In this document: piece by piece, positions 9,662 through 19,032 of the stretch
Layout: the number at the start of each line of letters is the position of its first letter
How positions within the stretch are numbered: position 1 is the first letter of the stretch
Source of the DNA: Stentor coeruleus
Lineage: Eukaryota > Ciliophora > Heterotrichea > Heterotrichida > Stentoridae
Reading direction: 5' to 3'
Assembly: GCA_001970955.1 (NCBI GenBank)
Contig: MPUH01000161.1
Coordinates: 28,421 to 92,420, forward strand
Length of the DNA: 64,000 nt
Notes under the pieces: generated by a model
Seen by the model: the letters and a program-made list of their open reading frames with translations, nothing else
Databases searched by the model: none
Told to the model about the DNA's origin: nothing
Made by a program: the position numbers and the translations under genes

Positions 9662-10425
9662 TTTATATTTTCTCCTTATTGTATGGTATAATAAAAGAAT
9701 TTTTTTTTTTGAGATTCATGGTATGAGATTTAGTTGATGAAGAGGATGATTATGATGTGAGATAAGATTTGGTAAGGCTTAGATGAAGATATTATTGGTA
9801 GATTGGTTTGATGGAAAATTTAGGGAATTTTTGATGATTTTTATCAGATGATTTTGTGGGTGTTAGGGTGTGGAATGGGTTGCGTTAGGATGTTGTGGAT
9901 TAGATTGGTGAGGAATATTAGGATTTTTTTTTTAGTTATAAAGTAAGAATGGAAAAAGGACAATCTGTCACAGATTATTCAATATTTAATTAAAGTAAAC
10001 AAAAGTGTCTTTTTTGATAAAAGAAGCAGAATTTTATTTCTATTTAGACTTAATAAATTGTAAAAATTATTCTTCAGATAATATTTGATCCTGTATGCTT
10101 TCATATGCTGTAGTTTTAAATTTATATATAATTTTTAATTGAAGTTAGTTTAAAGATCATATGGCTTTAATTTTTATTTTAGACTCGATTTATAATTACA
10201 GAGTCTTTTAGAAACAAATTATTGAATGATTGACTATTTTAACTATCCAGTTTCACAGACATAATATCTTTCTTAAACAAATAATTCTCACTATTGAACT
10301 ACATATCCCAATATTTCTTTATCAAAAAAAAAAGTATCTTAAAAGCTTTAAAATACAAAAAAGCAAATTTAAACCTAAGCTTTATTACCAGAAATACTAA
10401 ATTATGCTTAAGTAATTCTATTATC
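9662..10425. other. Spacer with telomere-like motif and a possible gene relic
   Basis: The left half (to about 9940) is strongly G-rich with almost no C and includes the 15-bp motif at 9857-9871. The right part is C-biased. On the minus strand about 9990-10150 reads as a short coding-like run (KFKTTAYESIQDQILSEE) interrupted by TAA and TAG codons. This may be decayed coding DNA but is too short to name. Confidence 0.4.
9857..9871 (-). promoter_or_regulatory. Telomere-like 15-bp motif upstream of the SLC35F gene
   Basis: TGGGTGTTAGGGTGT on the plus strand, so ACACCCTAACACCCA in the orientation of the minus-strand gene that starts at 9661, 195 bases away. The same 15 bases occur exactly at 14388 and 17956, in the same orientation relative to the next gene start. 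Confidence 0.6.
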
Positions 10426-10821
10426 TTATCCTAAGACAGCCATAACAAGTTTTTTGAACAAAATAATATCGACACTGTCAGGAATGTCGACCCTTTCAAC
10501 TTTATCATGCTGATACACAGAGTTAGCAATAGTTTTTAAAGCTTCTTTACATTGTTCTCTGTTTAAACTTTTTTCTTGTTTAAGATCAAACATCATATAA
10601 ATATTCTTGATTTCTGAGTCAGTGAATACTGTGTGACCAGCTGGTCCTTGATTTTTCCTATCTTTCAAAGCTTGGATCAAATAAGATTTAACATCAGGCG
10701 GCCTTTCGTAGATTAACTGCGTGCAAAGGTCTTCAAAGAGCTCAAGGATTTGATGTCTGTATAAGTACTGGTATCCATCTTCTATCATTGAGTTGTCTAC
10801 TTGCTGCCGGGATGAGGCCAT
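10426..10821 (-). CDS. EFCAB10-like RIIa/EF-hand protein
   Basis: A 131-residue soluble protein. Residues about 18-55 (YLYRHQILELFEDLCTQLIY, then ERPPDVKSYLIQALK) match the RIIa/DPY-30-type dimerisation-docking helices. The remainder (FTDSEIKNIYMMFDLKQEKSLNREQCKEAL) looks like an EF-hand with degenerate calcium ligands. This order and length are those of EFCAB10, a small protein of ciliated cells; DD domains usually dock onto axonemal or A-kinase-anchor amphipathic helices. A ciliary role is inferred from the family. The start codon at 10821 is the only suitable ATG. Confidence 0.82.
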   Translation of the reverse strand: MASSRQQVDNSMIEDGYQYLYRHQILELFEDLCTQLIYERPPDVKSYLIQALKDRKNQGPAGHTVFTDSEIKNIYMMFDLKQEKSLNREQCKEALKTIANSVYQHDKVERVDIPDSVDIILFKKLVMAVLG

Positions 10822-11218
10822 TTATTTATAAATAACTGCTGGTGTTTTATATTTTGATTGGAAAAATAGTAATTTTTTTTATTAGGATTTTTGTAAAAGG
10901 TTTAAGGTGTTGATTAGGTTTTAAGTGTTTAGAATAATTAATATATATTATTGGTTTTTGGTATTTTAGTATATTTGATTGTGAGAAAATACTAAAAGCT
11001 TATGTGACTATTTCCTAGATATGTTATAATAATTCCTAAATTCATATTCTATCAAAGCCTTCTTCATCACTCTTATATAAAACTCAAAATTCCTTTCTTT
11101 ATGCATTACTTCCAAATAAGTAATAAAAATGCTTAAACTCCTCTACAGGAAATTTTTTTTCTCAATACCTCCACTTAAAAACCTTTCAGACACATAAAAA
11201 ACCCAAAAGTTTAAAGAA
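10822..11218. other. Divergent spacer
   Basis: Nearly 400 bases between the EFCAB10-like gene and the broken bL12 locus. It is G/T-rich at left and C-rich after about 11030. No coding frame or RNA gene is seen. Confidence 0.5.
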
Positions 11219-11900
11219 ATGCCAGAGAACTTTGCAATGAATTTCAACAAAGATCATCAAAACATCATACGAAAATCCAAAGACCCCTTCTCCCAAGGGC
11301 AAAACGAAAAACTCTCCTAATNCCCCTTCTCCCAAGGGCAAAACGAAAAACTCTCCTAATCCTCGAACAAATGACTAAACTCAATACCTTCGAAATTATG
11401 ACTCTAAGGAAAATGTTCAAAAAGCTCAAAACCACAAAAAAATCCCTAACTAATAAAATCTTTATAAAAAATCCTTAAAAACTCATGAAAATGAATACAA
11501 TTCGCCTATTTTTTATCGACCAAATACTGAATCATATCGAATAAAATCCAATACTGAAATCCCAATTCTTGGTCTAATAAGTAATATTTTTAACCTTATT
11601 AGCAAAATTACTTTAGGTAGTTCAGATAAAATATAAGCTGAAGAAGAGATAAAAGAAGTAGTTAAAGAAAAAACTATTGAGAAAAACGTTTAATATTATT
11701 CTTTCAGGTTATATGCTAGTAAAGTAAAATTTATTAAATGTGTTAAAGATATTTTAGGACTTGGGTTGAAAGAATCTAAAGATAAAATTGAAGAAACAGT
11801 TAAAGGACCAGTAACAATTTTTAAGAATGTTAGTAAAGAGTCTCATGGAAAAGTACTGGAACAACTTTTAGCTGCAGGTGGACAAATAGAATTTCAATAA
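11219..11900 (+). pseudogene. Frame-broken mitochondrial ribosomal protein bL12 (L7/L12) gene
   Basis: The last 50 or so codons (11740-11897) give VKDILGLGLKESKDKIEETV followed by VLEQLLAAGGQIEF, the unmistakable C-terminal domain of L7/L12. Upstream, 11371-11445 gives MTKLNTFEIMTLRKMFKKL, like the L12 dimerisation helix. The two pieces are not in one frame. I see a frame change near 11470, an in-frame TAA near 11632, and two compensating shifts near 11690 and 11710 within the KNVFNIILSGYASKVK region. No GT..AG pair of 15 or 16 bases repairs them. An assembly gap lies at 11322. Either this is a pseudogene, with the working bL12m elsewhere, or local assembly quality is poor; the number of breaks favours the pseudogene. 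Confidence 0.72.
11284..11360. repeat. Assembly gap: exact 38-bp duplication around a single N
   Basis: Bases 11284-11321 and 11323-11360 are identical and separated by N at 11322. This is the same unmerged-overlap pattern as at 6703 and 46249. Collapsing it removes 39 bases. Confidence 0.92.
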
Positions 11901-12859
11901 TAAAGTACTTTTTTTACAAATTTGGTTTGGCTTTTTTTTTCATGTTAGATTTAGGTTAGACTTTTATGATGTTATTACTATATATTTTATAAATTAACAT
12001 TGAGAAAAATATTCTATATAAAATATATTTACATGCTGATTTTATGTCATTTGATATACTTTTAAAAGTATTTGATTATTATATTAAATTGTTATCAGGG
12101 AAAGTCTGTTTTTTATTCATTTACTTTCTTTTGAATAGTAGAATTAGTGCATTCCCCGCATATATCAAATCATTCATGAACCTTATTATTTTTTAAAGTT
12201 TAGGTAAAAATAATTTAATTAATTTCTAATTATTTTTTCAGTATATCATCAGAGATGCTTTTTGTCAATTTTGCTCAACCTGAATCTTTAGCTTTAATAT
12301 GAAATTGTTAAGCTAAAAATATTAGTATTTTATTATAAATTTAAACTATATAGCTTATGATTAAACGAAATAGTCCTGCAGCGCTAAATTCCAATTAATA
12401 ATAAAAAGTTAACAATAAAACAAAATTACACATGCTTATAAACTAATAAAAAATTATATCAAAGTAATTTACAGTACGATAAAATTAACAACAAGATAAA
12501 AAGTTGATCAAATCTTAGTTTGCAATAAACTTCAAAAACATATCATATTAAAATTTTAATTAAAAAACAATTATTCACAGCTTAAAAACTCATCATATCA
12601 TTACTTCATTACAAAATACCCTATTAAAAATCTTTTTTCAAATTCCTAAAAAAATATCTAGCCTTATACAACCACAAAAAAAAATTAAACTGCCGATTTT
12701 CTTCTTTAATCATCAAACCTTACTAATTCCACATATAAAAACTCCCCTTAACAAACATAAAAAAGCTTTCATTTACCTTAAAACCCATACACCAACCTAA
12801 TATAAATTTATATAAAAATCACTAATTTACCCTTAAACTAATTATCATTCACTAAATAA
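11901..12859. other. Spacer, no gene seen
   Basis: This is 959 bases, A/T-rich, with a C-biased and G-poor last 400 bases before the acid phosphatase gene. No coding frame, RNA gene or repeat is recognised. Confidence 0.5.
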
Positions 12860-14152
12860 ATGATATTGATTGTGCTTCTCATATCCCAATCAAGTGCTTT
12901 ATTTTTTCCAATGCAAGTTCGTCTATCTTGGACAGAAAAAAGCTCTGAAATGCGTGTTATGTGGCAATCACGAATGAGTGGCGAGGCCAGAATTTCTTAT
13001 CGTCCATATCTTTGTAATCATGAATTTGACTTGAAAACTATCAAAGCTCAGACAACTCGGATTGATTTCGGTACAGAAATGCAAAGGTTTTCATATGTGC
13101 ATACTGCAGTGATGACAGATTTAAAAGGAGATTGTTTCTATGAGTATTCAGTTGGAAATGGGTATTTTTGGACTGAGTTTTTTGTTTTCAGTGGAAGAAC
13201 TCCTGATCAAGATGTGGAATCCAAGTACAAAATGATGATTTTTGGGGATTTAGGCACTCATTATCATGGACAGAAAAGTTTTAATTTGATGAAAACCATG
13301 ACAGAAACCCAAGAAGTATTAGGGGTTATGCATATGGGTGATATTGGATATAATTTAGAATATGATCAAGGACTTATTGGTGATAAATTTTTGAATATGA
13401 TTAAACCTATCGCCACAACACATGCGTATATGACAATGCCAGGAAATCATGAACAAGCTAATAATTTCACAGCTTATAAACAAAGGTTTATCATGCCACA
13501 AAACGAAGCAAGCCAAAACTCAAGTTATTTCTATTCATTAAATATAGGTCCTGTTCATTATATTTGCCTAAACACAAATCCGTTTTTTATAATCGACCAA
13601 AAATCAGAAAGAGAAACCATGATGAATTGGCTTAAAGATGACTTATATAAAGCTAACAATAATCGAAATAATGTACCTTGGATAGTAACTTTGCATCATC
13701 ATCTTTTATATTGTTCACATAATCCATATATAGAAGGTTCAAGGAAAGATTGTGAGGTTCAATCAGCAGTAGTTAGACATGCACTTGAAGATATTTACTA
13801 TGAAAATAAAGTGGATTTAGTACTTGCTGGTCATATACATCATTATGAAAGACAAGCAAGTATATATAAAAATGAGACAATTTTGGGTGATGTCGATGAA
13901 CAAAATAAACATGTTAATGCTAAAGCTCCTATTCATATTGTGTCTGGGTCTGCTGGGAATAGAAGTGATAAAAATGACCCTTCATCACCTTATAAATGCT
14001 TGTGGACTAGGTTTATAAGCGATGATTTTGGTTTTGGTATGCTTACTGTGTTTAATAAAACGACATTGTTATGGGAACAATTTAGTTCAGAGAGTGATAA
14101 GATGATTGATTATGTTTATATCATAAAACAAAGTAACATGACGAGTATTTAG
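12860..14152 (+). CDS. Purple acid phosphatase (secreted/lysosomal)
   Basis: A 430-residue metallophosphoesterase that hydrolyses phosphomonoesters at acidic pH using a binuclear metal centre. The order is: a hydrophobic signal peptide (first about 13 residues); an Fn3-like N-terminal domain (about 18-125, starting PMQVRLSWTE); then the calcineurin-like catalytic domain. All the metal-binding motifs of the family are present: GDLG, GDIGYN, GNHE, the LHHHLLY segment and GHIHHYER. The length fits animal ACP7-type and protist enzymes. It probably acts in phagolysosomes or outside the cell. No neighbouring gene shares this pathway, although the next gene is also an endomembrane protein. Confidence 0.93.
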   Translation: MILIVLLISQSSALFFPMQVRLSWTEKSSEMRVMWQSRMSGEARISYRPYLCNHEFDLKTIKAQTTRIDFGTEMQRFSYVHTAVMTDLKGDCFYEYSVGNGYFWTEFFVFSGRTPDQDVESKYKMMIFGDLGTHYHGQKSFNLMKTMTETQEVLGVMHMGDIGYNLEYDQGLIGDKFLNMIKPIATTHAYMTMPGNHEQANNFTAYKQRFIMPQNEASQNSSYFYSLNIGPVHYICLNTNPFFIIDQKSERETMMNWLKDDLYKANNNRNNVPWIVTLHHHLLYCSHNPYIEGSRKDCEVQSAVVRHALEDIYYENKVDLVLAGHIHHYERQASIYKNETILGDVDEQNKHVNAKAPIHIVSGSAGNRSDKNDPSSPYKCLWTRFISDDFGFGMLTVFNKTTLLWEQFSSESDKMIDYVYIIKQSNMTSI

Positions 14153-14493
14153 TTTTATTAGAAAACTTATAGGATTTATTTAGTTTTTTTGGATATGAAA
14201 TATGCACTTATAATATATAAAAATAAAAGTTTTAAGTAGGATTTTTATATAAAACAATAATAATGACTGAAGTATAATTATTGTATATTTTCTAATAGAA
14301 GTTATAGAAGTCTTTAAAGCTGTATAATATTATCAGCAGAAAAATATCTTAAGAATATTTTCTAAATTATTTTTTTAGATTTATTCTACACCCTAACACC
14401 CACTGATCATTCATTCTAACTTATTTATAATAAAACTCTTATATAGACTATAAACTTAAAATATCTTCTGATGAATTTCCCATATTTAAAAAT
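14153..14493. other. Tandem spacer with telomere-like motif
   Basis: 341 bases between two plus-strand genes. G exceeds C on the left and C exceeds G on the right. The 15-bp motif lies at 14388-14402. No coding frame seen. Confidence 0.6.
14388..14402 (+). promoter_or_regulatory. Telomere-like 15-bp motif upstream of the MRH-domain gene
   Basis: ACACCCTAACACCCA on the plus strand, ending 91 bases before the ATG at 14494. It is an exact reverse complement of the copies at 9857 and 17956. In each case this strand is the coding strand of the downstream gene. Confidence 0.62.
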
Positions 14494-15213
14494 ATGTTTT
14501 ACATGCTTATCGTTTTAGTACAAAGCCAAACCACCTGGGAAGATCCAGCAACAGGTATCAGTTACAACTGGAAAAGTTTAAAACGAGATCCAGATAATTA
14601 TTACGATGTTGTTGATTCTACAGCTTTCTTCGTCCCTTCAATCTATTCATTTAATTTTGGTGAGAATCTCCCAATAACTTGTGCAGGTCAATACCCAGCA
14701 GCAATGGAATCAGTTGAATTATTAGATGGGTGGATGGAAAGCTGTAGTATTTTAGGAAGATCAGACATGCAGAAAGTTAGAAGTATTAGTAATGGTATAG
14801 AAATAACATATAAAGGTGGGGATATTTGTTATGATGTTTCATCGATAAACACTAGACAAATTTCTTTTCAGTTAATATGCAGCAAAACCGAAGGACAATG
14901 GGAAATTATCCAGTCAACTTTTACAAATTATTGCCATATTATATTGAAGAAGAAGACTAAAGCTGGCTGCCCGGTACAGTTTGCATTTACTTGGGTTTGG
15001 GGTTTGACTGTTGCTTTTGGCGCATTTGTCCTTTATTTTATTGTTGGTACTTTGATAAATATTTCACAAGGAACAGGATGTATAATCCCACATGCGAGCT
15101 TTTGGGAAGGGATTTGGGAATATTTTACTGATAAAGTGGCAAGTGTTTTAGAAAGAGTTAAGGGTATGAGTAAGAAGCCTCAAGAGATAAAAAAGAATTA
15201 TGAGATGGTTTAA
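14494..15213 (+). CDS. Mannose-6-phosphate-receptor-like / Atg27-like membrane protein
   Basis: This 239-residue type I membrane protein has a short hydrophobic start (MFYMLIVLVQSQ) as a signal peptide. A luminal domain with conserved Cys residues follows, including ITYKGGDICYD and LICSKTEGQWEI, typical of the mannose-6-phosphate receptor homology (MRH) fold. One transmembrane segment lies at about 163-190, and the cytoplasmic segment begins after GCIIPHASFWEGIWEYF. The PH-x-x-FW pattern just after the membrane is seen in plant and protist Atg27/M6PR-like proteins. Such proteins sort between Golgi, endosomes and autophagosomes. Whether it binds phosphomannose is unknown. Confidence 0.8.
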   Translation: MFYMLIVLVQSQTTWEDPATGISYNWKSLKRDPDNYYDVVDSTAFFVPSIYSFNFGENLPITCAGQYPAAMESVELLDGWMESCSILGRSDMQKVRSISNGIEITYKGGDICYDVSSINTRQISFQLICSKTEGQWEIIQSTFTNYCHIILKKKTKAGCPVQFAFTWVWGLTVAFGAFVLYFIVGTLINISQGTGCIIPHASFWEGIWEYFTDKVASVLERVKGMSKKPQEIKKNYEMV

Positions 15214-15813
15214 ATTATGCATATGCTTTGAATAGTTTAGATAAGTTATTGAGAAATTTTAGTTTATAAGATAATATAATGATTGGATTTTTTTAGAGAA
15301 TAAGTTGTGTATTTTGAATAAAGTTAGGTTTTATTGATAATAAAAAACTAGACTATGGATTTTGGTTATTAGAAGGTATTGGGTGTTGATTTTTATGAAA
15401 TAAATACTGTTTAGATATGGAATATGTTTTTATCATAGAGTATATTTGCGATTTTATTGGTAAAAAATTGTTAAGAAGATTATAGACTAATAATATGATT
15501 ATTATACAAATCATATCATAAAACTGAGTATATTTTGAACTAGGCTTATCTTAAAATATATTATCCCGCAAATTCTATTTAATATTCTCTAATCTCCTTC
15601 TATACAAAAAAATATATAATTCCCTTATATATTATATCTTATAAATTCTTAGCATTTTTTTAAATCCTCGTCATCTTCTTCCATCTTTGATACTTTATTA
15701 TGCCCATGTCTAACTTTTTTATAATTTTTCCTATCGTTAATTTTTTTTCTCATACAATCCTATTGTATAATCATTTAAAACTTCAAATAATTTATTTATC
15801 TCCTACCATAAAT
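15214..15813. other. Tandem spacer
   Basis: 600 bases between plus-strand genes, G/T-rich at left and C-rich after about 15540. In-frame codons extend upstream of the next gene's chosen ATG but no conserved residues lie in them. No RNA gene seen. Confidence 0.5.
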
Positions 15814-17127
15814 ATGAAGAATTCAAGAAGTCAAAAATCACAACCTGTGCTCCAAGGCAACCTTCTTGCAAAATCTAGTAAATTGACAATTGAAGTACCT
15901 GATGAAGATGATGAACCTTCAGCAAGTAAATTTAATAAGAATTCCCCAACTTATTCTAAAGTTACAACTGATTATCAAAAAGCTTCAGGTTCAATTTTTG
16001 CCCCTAAGCATAAACCAGCTTCATCATCTCATCCAACTAAAAGATGCTATGGACAGTCTGGAACGCCAAAGGTCGCTCCAAAGATCTTTAAGTTTCCATC
16101 AACACCCAAAACGACAACAAAAAGGTCCCCATCCAAGCCACCAAGCATGCAAATATCCAGAGCAAAAAGTAAAGGTCAAACACCTACAGCAAAAGCATCT
16201 GCAACCCCAACACATAAAAACTCATTTGAAGAGAATAAAAAACGCCCTAAAACAACAACGAATTCAGAAAAATCTCTTAAAGCAGAAACTGGATCAAGCC
16301 CTAATCTTAACAGTCTTGTGACCCAAGTCAAACTAAGCTCAAACAAAGTTGCCAACAGTTTAAGCGAAGAAGAAATTCAAGCTAAAAGCGAGATGCTATA
16401 CAAAGAGCATCTTTTTCAAACCTTCCAAGCTATGAAATTTGTCAGAACTTTACAACCAGTAAACCTTGAACAACTAAAAGAAAAACGTTTAAATGTTCCA
16501 AGACGTAAAGGTTTTGAAAACAAAAAAACTATTATTTTTGATTTAGATGAAACTTTAGTTCATTGTTGTGAGGATATAACTACAAGTAACCCAACAGTAA
16601 TATTACCTGTTGTATTCCCAACAGGAGAAACAGTACAAGCTGGGATAAATATAAGACCATATGCTTTAGAATGTTTAAGAGAAGTTAATAAAGAATTTGA
16701 AGTTTTTGTTTTTACTGCATCACATCCTTGTTATGCTAATGTTGTATTAGATTATCTTGATCCAAATAGAGAGCTTATACATCAAAGATTTTTTAGAGAC
16801 TCTTGCATCAATATGGGTGGGGTGTTTATTAAGGATCTTAGGATTTTTGCTAATCGTAATCTTAAGGATTTGATTATTGTTGATAATGCCGCTTATTCGT
16901 TTGCGTATCAGTTGGATAATGGCATTCCGATTGTATCTTGGCATGATGACCCACATGATAAGGAGTTGTATAATTTGATGGATTATGTCAAAGCTCTTGC
17001 TGCTGTTGAAGATATTAGAGATGTTAATGAGCAAACTTTTCATATGAGGACTTTTTATGAGGATTATATTAATGAGTTTTTAGCTGCGGATACTGTTTCA
17101 TCACCAAAAGGAGGGAAGAAGCATTAA
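15814..17127 (+). CDS. CTD small-phosphatase-like (FCP1/NIF domain) protein, copy B
   Basis: A 437-residue paralogue of the gene at 3470-4783. The N-terminal 200 residues are basic and Ser/Thr/Pro rich and have diverged visibly. The C-terminal phosphatase domain (about 225-415), with DLDETLVHC, is almost identical in protein and also largely identical at synonymous sites. That suggests recent duplication or gene conversion. An in-frame ATG at 15700 would add 38 residues; I prefer 15814 because it aligns with the paralogue start and gives the same total length. It is followed tail-to-tail by eL32 copy B. Confidence 0.93.
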   Translation: MKNSRSQKSQPVLQGNLLAKSSKLTIEVPDEDDEPSASKFNKNSPTYSKVTTDYQKASGSIFAPKHKPASSSHPTKRCYGQSGTPKVAPKIFKFPSTPKTTTKRSPSKPPSMQISRAKSKGQTPTAKASATPTHKNSFEENKKRPKTTTNSEKSLKAETGSSPNLNSLVTQVKLSSNKVANSLSEEEIQAKSEMLYKEHLFQTFQAMKFVRTLQPVNLEQLKEKRLNVPRRKGFENKKTIIFDLDETLVHCCEDITTSNPTVILPVVFPTGETVQAGINIRPYALECLREVNKEFEVFVFTASHPCYANVVLDYLDPNRELIHQRFFRDSCINMGGVFIKDLRIFANRNLKDLIIVDNAAYSFAYQLDNGIPIVSWHDDPHDKELYNLMDYVKALAAVEDIRDVNEQTFHMRTFYEDYINEFLAADTVSSPKGGKKH

Positions 17128-17338
17128 TTCATATTAGCATTATATATCAGGTATTTAAGTGTGATTTAGTAGTTTATTCAAAATTATCATATACTTTATT
17201 TTTTATATAAAAGTTTTTCTCTTTAACACTTATCATAAACCACTCTATCTAATCAAACAAAAATCCTTATCTTTTATTCACTTCATAATCATTTTCTATA
17301 CTATTCCCCCTATTTTATCCTATCATAATTTTTATCTA

Positions 17339-17740
17339 TTACTTCTTTTCTTCAGTACGAACTCTAGCATTAGCATTAGTAACTCTAACTCCAAGCTGTG
17401 TAGCTCGTTCAACTAGTCTTTTCCTACTCCTGGCACTAAGATTATGTGCAAGTTCAGCACAATAAACTCTATTATGCATAAGAAGCACTTCTAAATCCTT
17501 ATCGTTAGTGACTAAGAATTTCCTAAAACCATTTGGCAGTAAAAATCTAGTTTTCTTATCAGTACCATATCCAATACCAGGTAAAGGTTTATTTCCTCTA
17601 AACTTTCTTCGGATTCTACTGTCAATACCATGAGGCTGTCTCCAACTTGGTCCAACTCTCTTGAACTGGTCGCTTTGGAATCTGGTAAAAGTTTTCTTAT
17701 GCTTTTTGATCTTCTTCAGCATATGGATAGGGGCTACCAT
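17339..17740 (-). CDS. RPL32: Large-subunit ribosomal protein eL32, copy B
   Basis: 133 residues, identical to copy A except one Thr for Ala near position 114. All eL32 landmarks are intact, so both copies look functional. DNA differences are mostly at third codon positions. Unlike copy A it has a long 5' spacer, which carries the telomere-like 15-bp motif 215 bases from the start. Two nearly identical copies under strong protein conservation are consistent with dosage of a ribosomal gene or with concerted evolution. Confidence 0.96.
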   Translation of the reverse strand: MVAPIHMLKKIKKHKKTFTRFQSDQFKRVGPSWRQPHGIDSRIRRKFRGNKPLPGIGYGTDKKTRFLLPNGFRKFLVTNDKDLEVLLMHNRVYCAELAHNLSARSRKRLVERATQLGVRVTNANARVRTEEKK

Positions 17741-19032
17741 TAATTATTCACATATAAAATCGAGCTTATGGGACATGAATAAACTTGTTTTTAAGGTCGA
17801 TTAATTAACAGTTTGTTGTTTAGTTTTTGTATTAAGGTTTATGATAATGACTTTTTTTTTAGATTAATACTGTAGATATTCATTTGGAAATGATTATGAT
17901 GGATTAGATATTCGTGTTGAATATCTGTGGTTTAAGTTGTTGTAAATAATAAGTTTGGGTGTTAGGGTGTTATAAGTATAAGCAAATTTCATTTTTATAG
18001 GGCTTTGTTAGGAGATAATATGTGCTGAAAATATATTTTTTTGAGTTTTTGATGTGGTGAGTTAGAGGAAAGATATCGCTTTATATGATTTTATATAAAA
18101 TGTATTGATGCACTGATTTATGATACTCTACTGATTTTTTCTCTTTTTTCTACTCCTACGACTATATGAAAACTTCAAGTTCAGTTTAGAATATGCGAAG
18201 ATATTGAAAAAATCTACAAGTTTTTTATGCACTTTATATGAGCTATAGTTTTTTTACCCTCATCCTAACTACAAAAAGAATTTTATCAAACCATCTGATT
18301 TTCACTATAAACACGTATTCAACTCTATATAAAACCTCTTAAATCTTATAATTATTTAGCATAACCACTTCTCTACATAATAAACTTTTATACTCTTCTA
18401 ACTTACTTAAGATTCCATAAAATCATAGCCTCTCCGTTAATGAAATATGAAAATCTACCAGTATCTCAGTAATGCATTGATTATAATTTACAAAAGATAA
18501 AAGCATTCCAATTTCTTATCATAAAAACTTTATATCACTATTTACAAATGTTTTCTATTGCAAATCTGTTGTAGAACTAAATACCTAAAAATAGGTTTTA
18601 ATATATAAAAACCTTGAAATCCTATAAATTTTATGACTATCGAAAGTTTTAAAAATTACACAGTTTTTAAATAAAAGTATATTTACGCATAATTTCTGTA
18701 TTAGAATATACAAATTTGTATAAAATAAAAATTAAATATATGCTTAAATCATAATTTAGTTTATCTAGCTATAGTTCAGATAATTTTCAAATTAACACTA
18801 ATACAATTAAATTTATATAAAAAGTGGATTATTCTTATTGGCATATTGATAAACAACTCCCATGCCAAATATTTCCACATAACTGTCTCAACTTTTCTCA
18901 ACGTAACTTATTCTTCAACCAAAACATGACATATTTTCAATAATTCGTCATAGTTATTATAATATTTTACTTACAATTAATTAATATATTATCCACATAA
19001 ACTATATAAAGTAATCCTTTCGCATAATATAT
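17741..19032. other. Long divergent spacer with telomere-like motif
   Basis: 1,292 bases between eL32 copy B (minus) and the ENTH gene (plus). G/T-rich up to about 18060, then C-biased from about 18120. The 15-bp motif lies at 17956-17970. No coding frame or RNA gene recognised. Confidence 0.55.
17956..17970 (-). promoter_or_regulatory. Telomere-like 15-bp motif upstream of eL32 copy B
   Basis: TGGGTGTTAGGGTGT on the plus strand, 215 bases from the eL32 start at 17740, and therefore ACACCCTAACACCCA on that gene's coding strand. It is exact to the copies at 9857 and 14388. Confidence 0.62.

Larger units (their letters stand above)
15814..17740. repeat. Inverted segmental duplication, right arm
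   Basis: This is the phosphatase (plus) and eL32 (minus) pair, the mirror image of 2647-4783. The convergent order is preserved while the spacer has shrunk to 211 bases, against 421 in the left arm. Confidence 0.85.
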
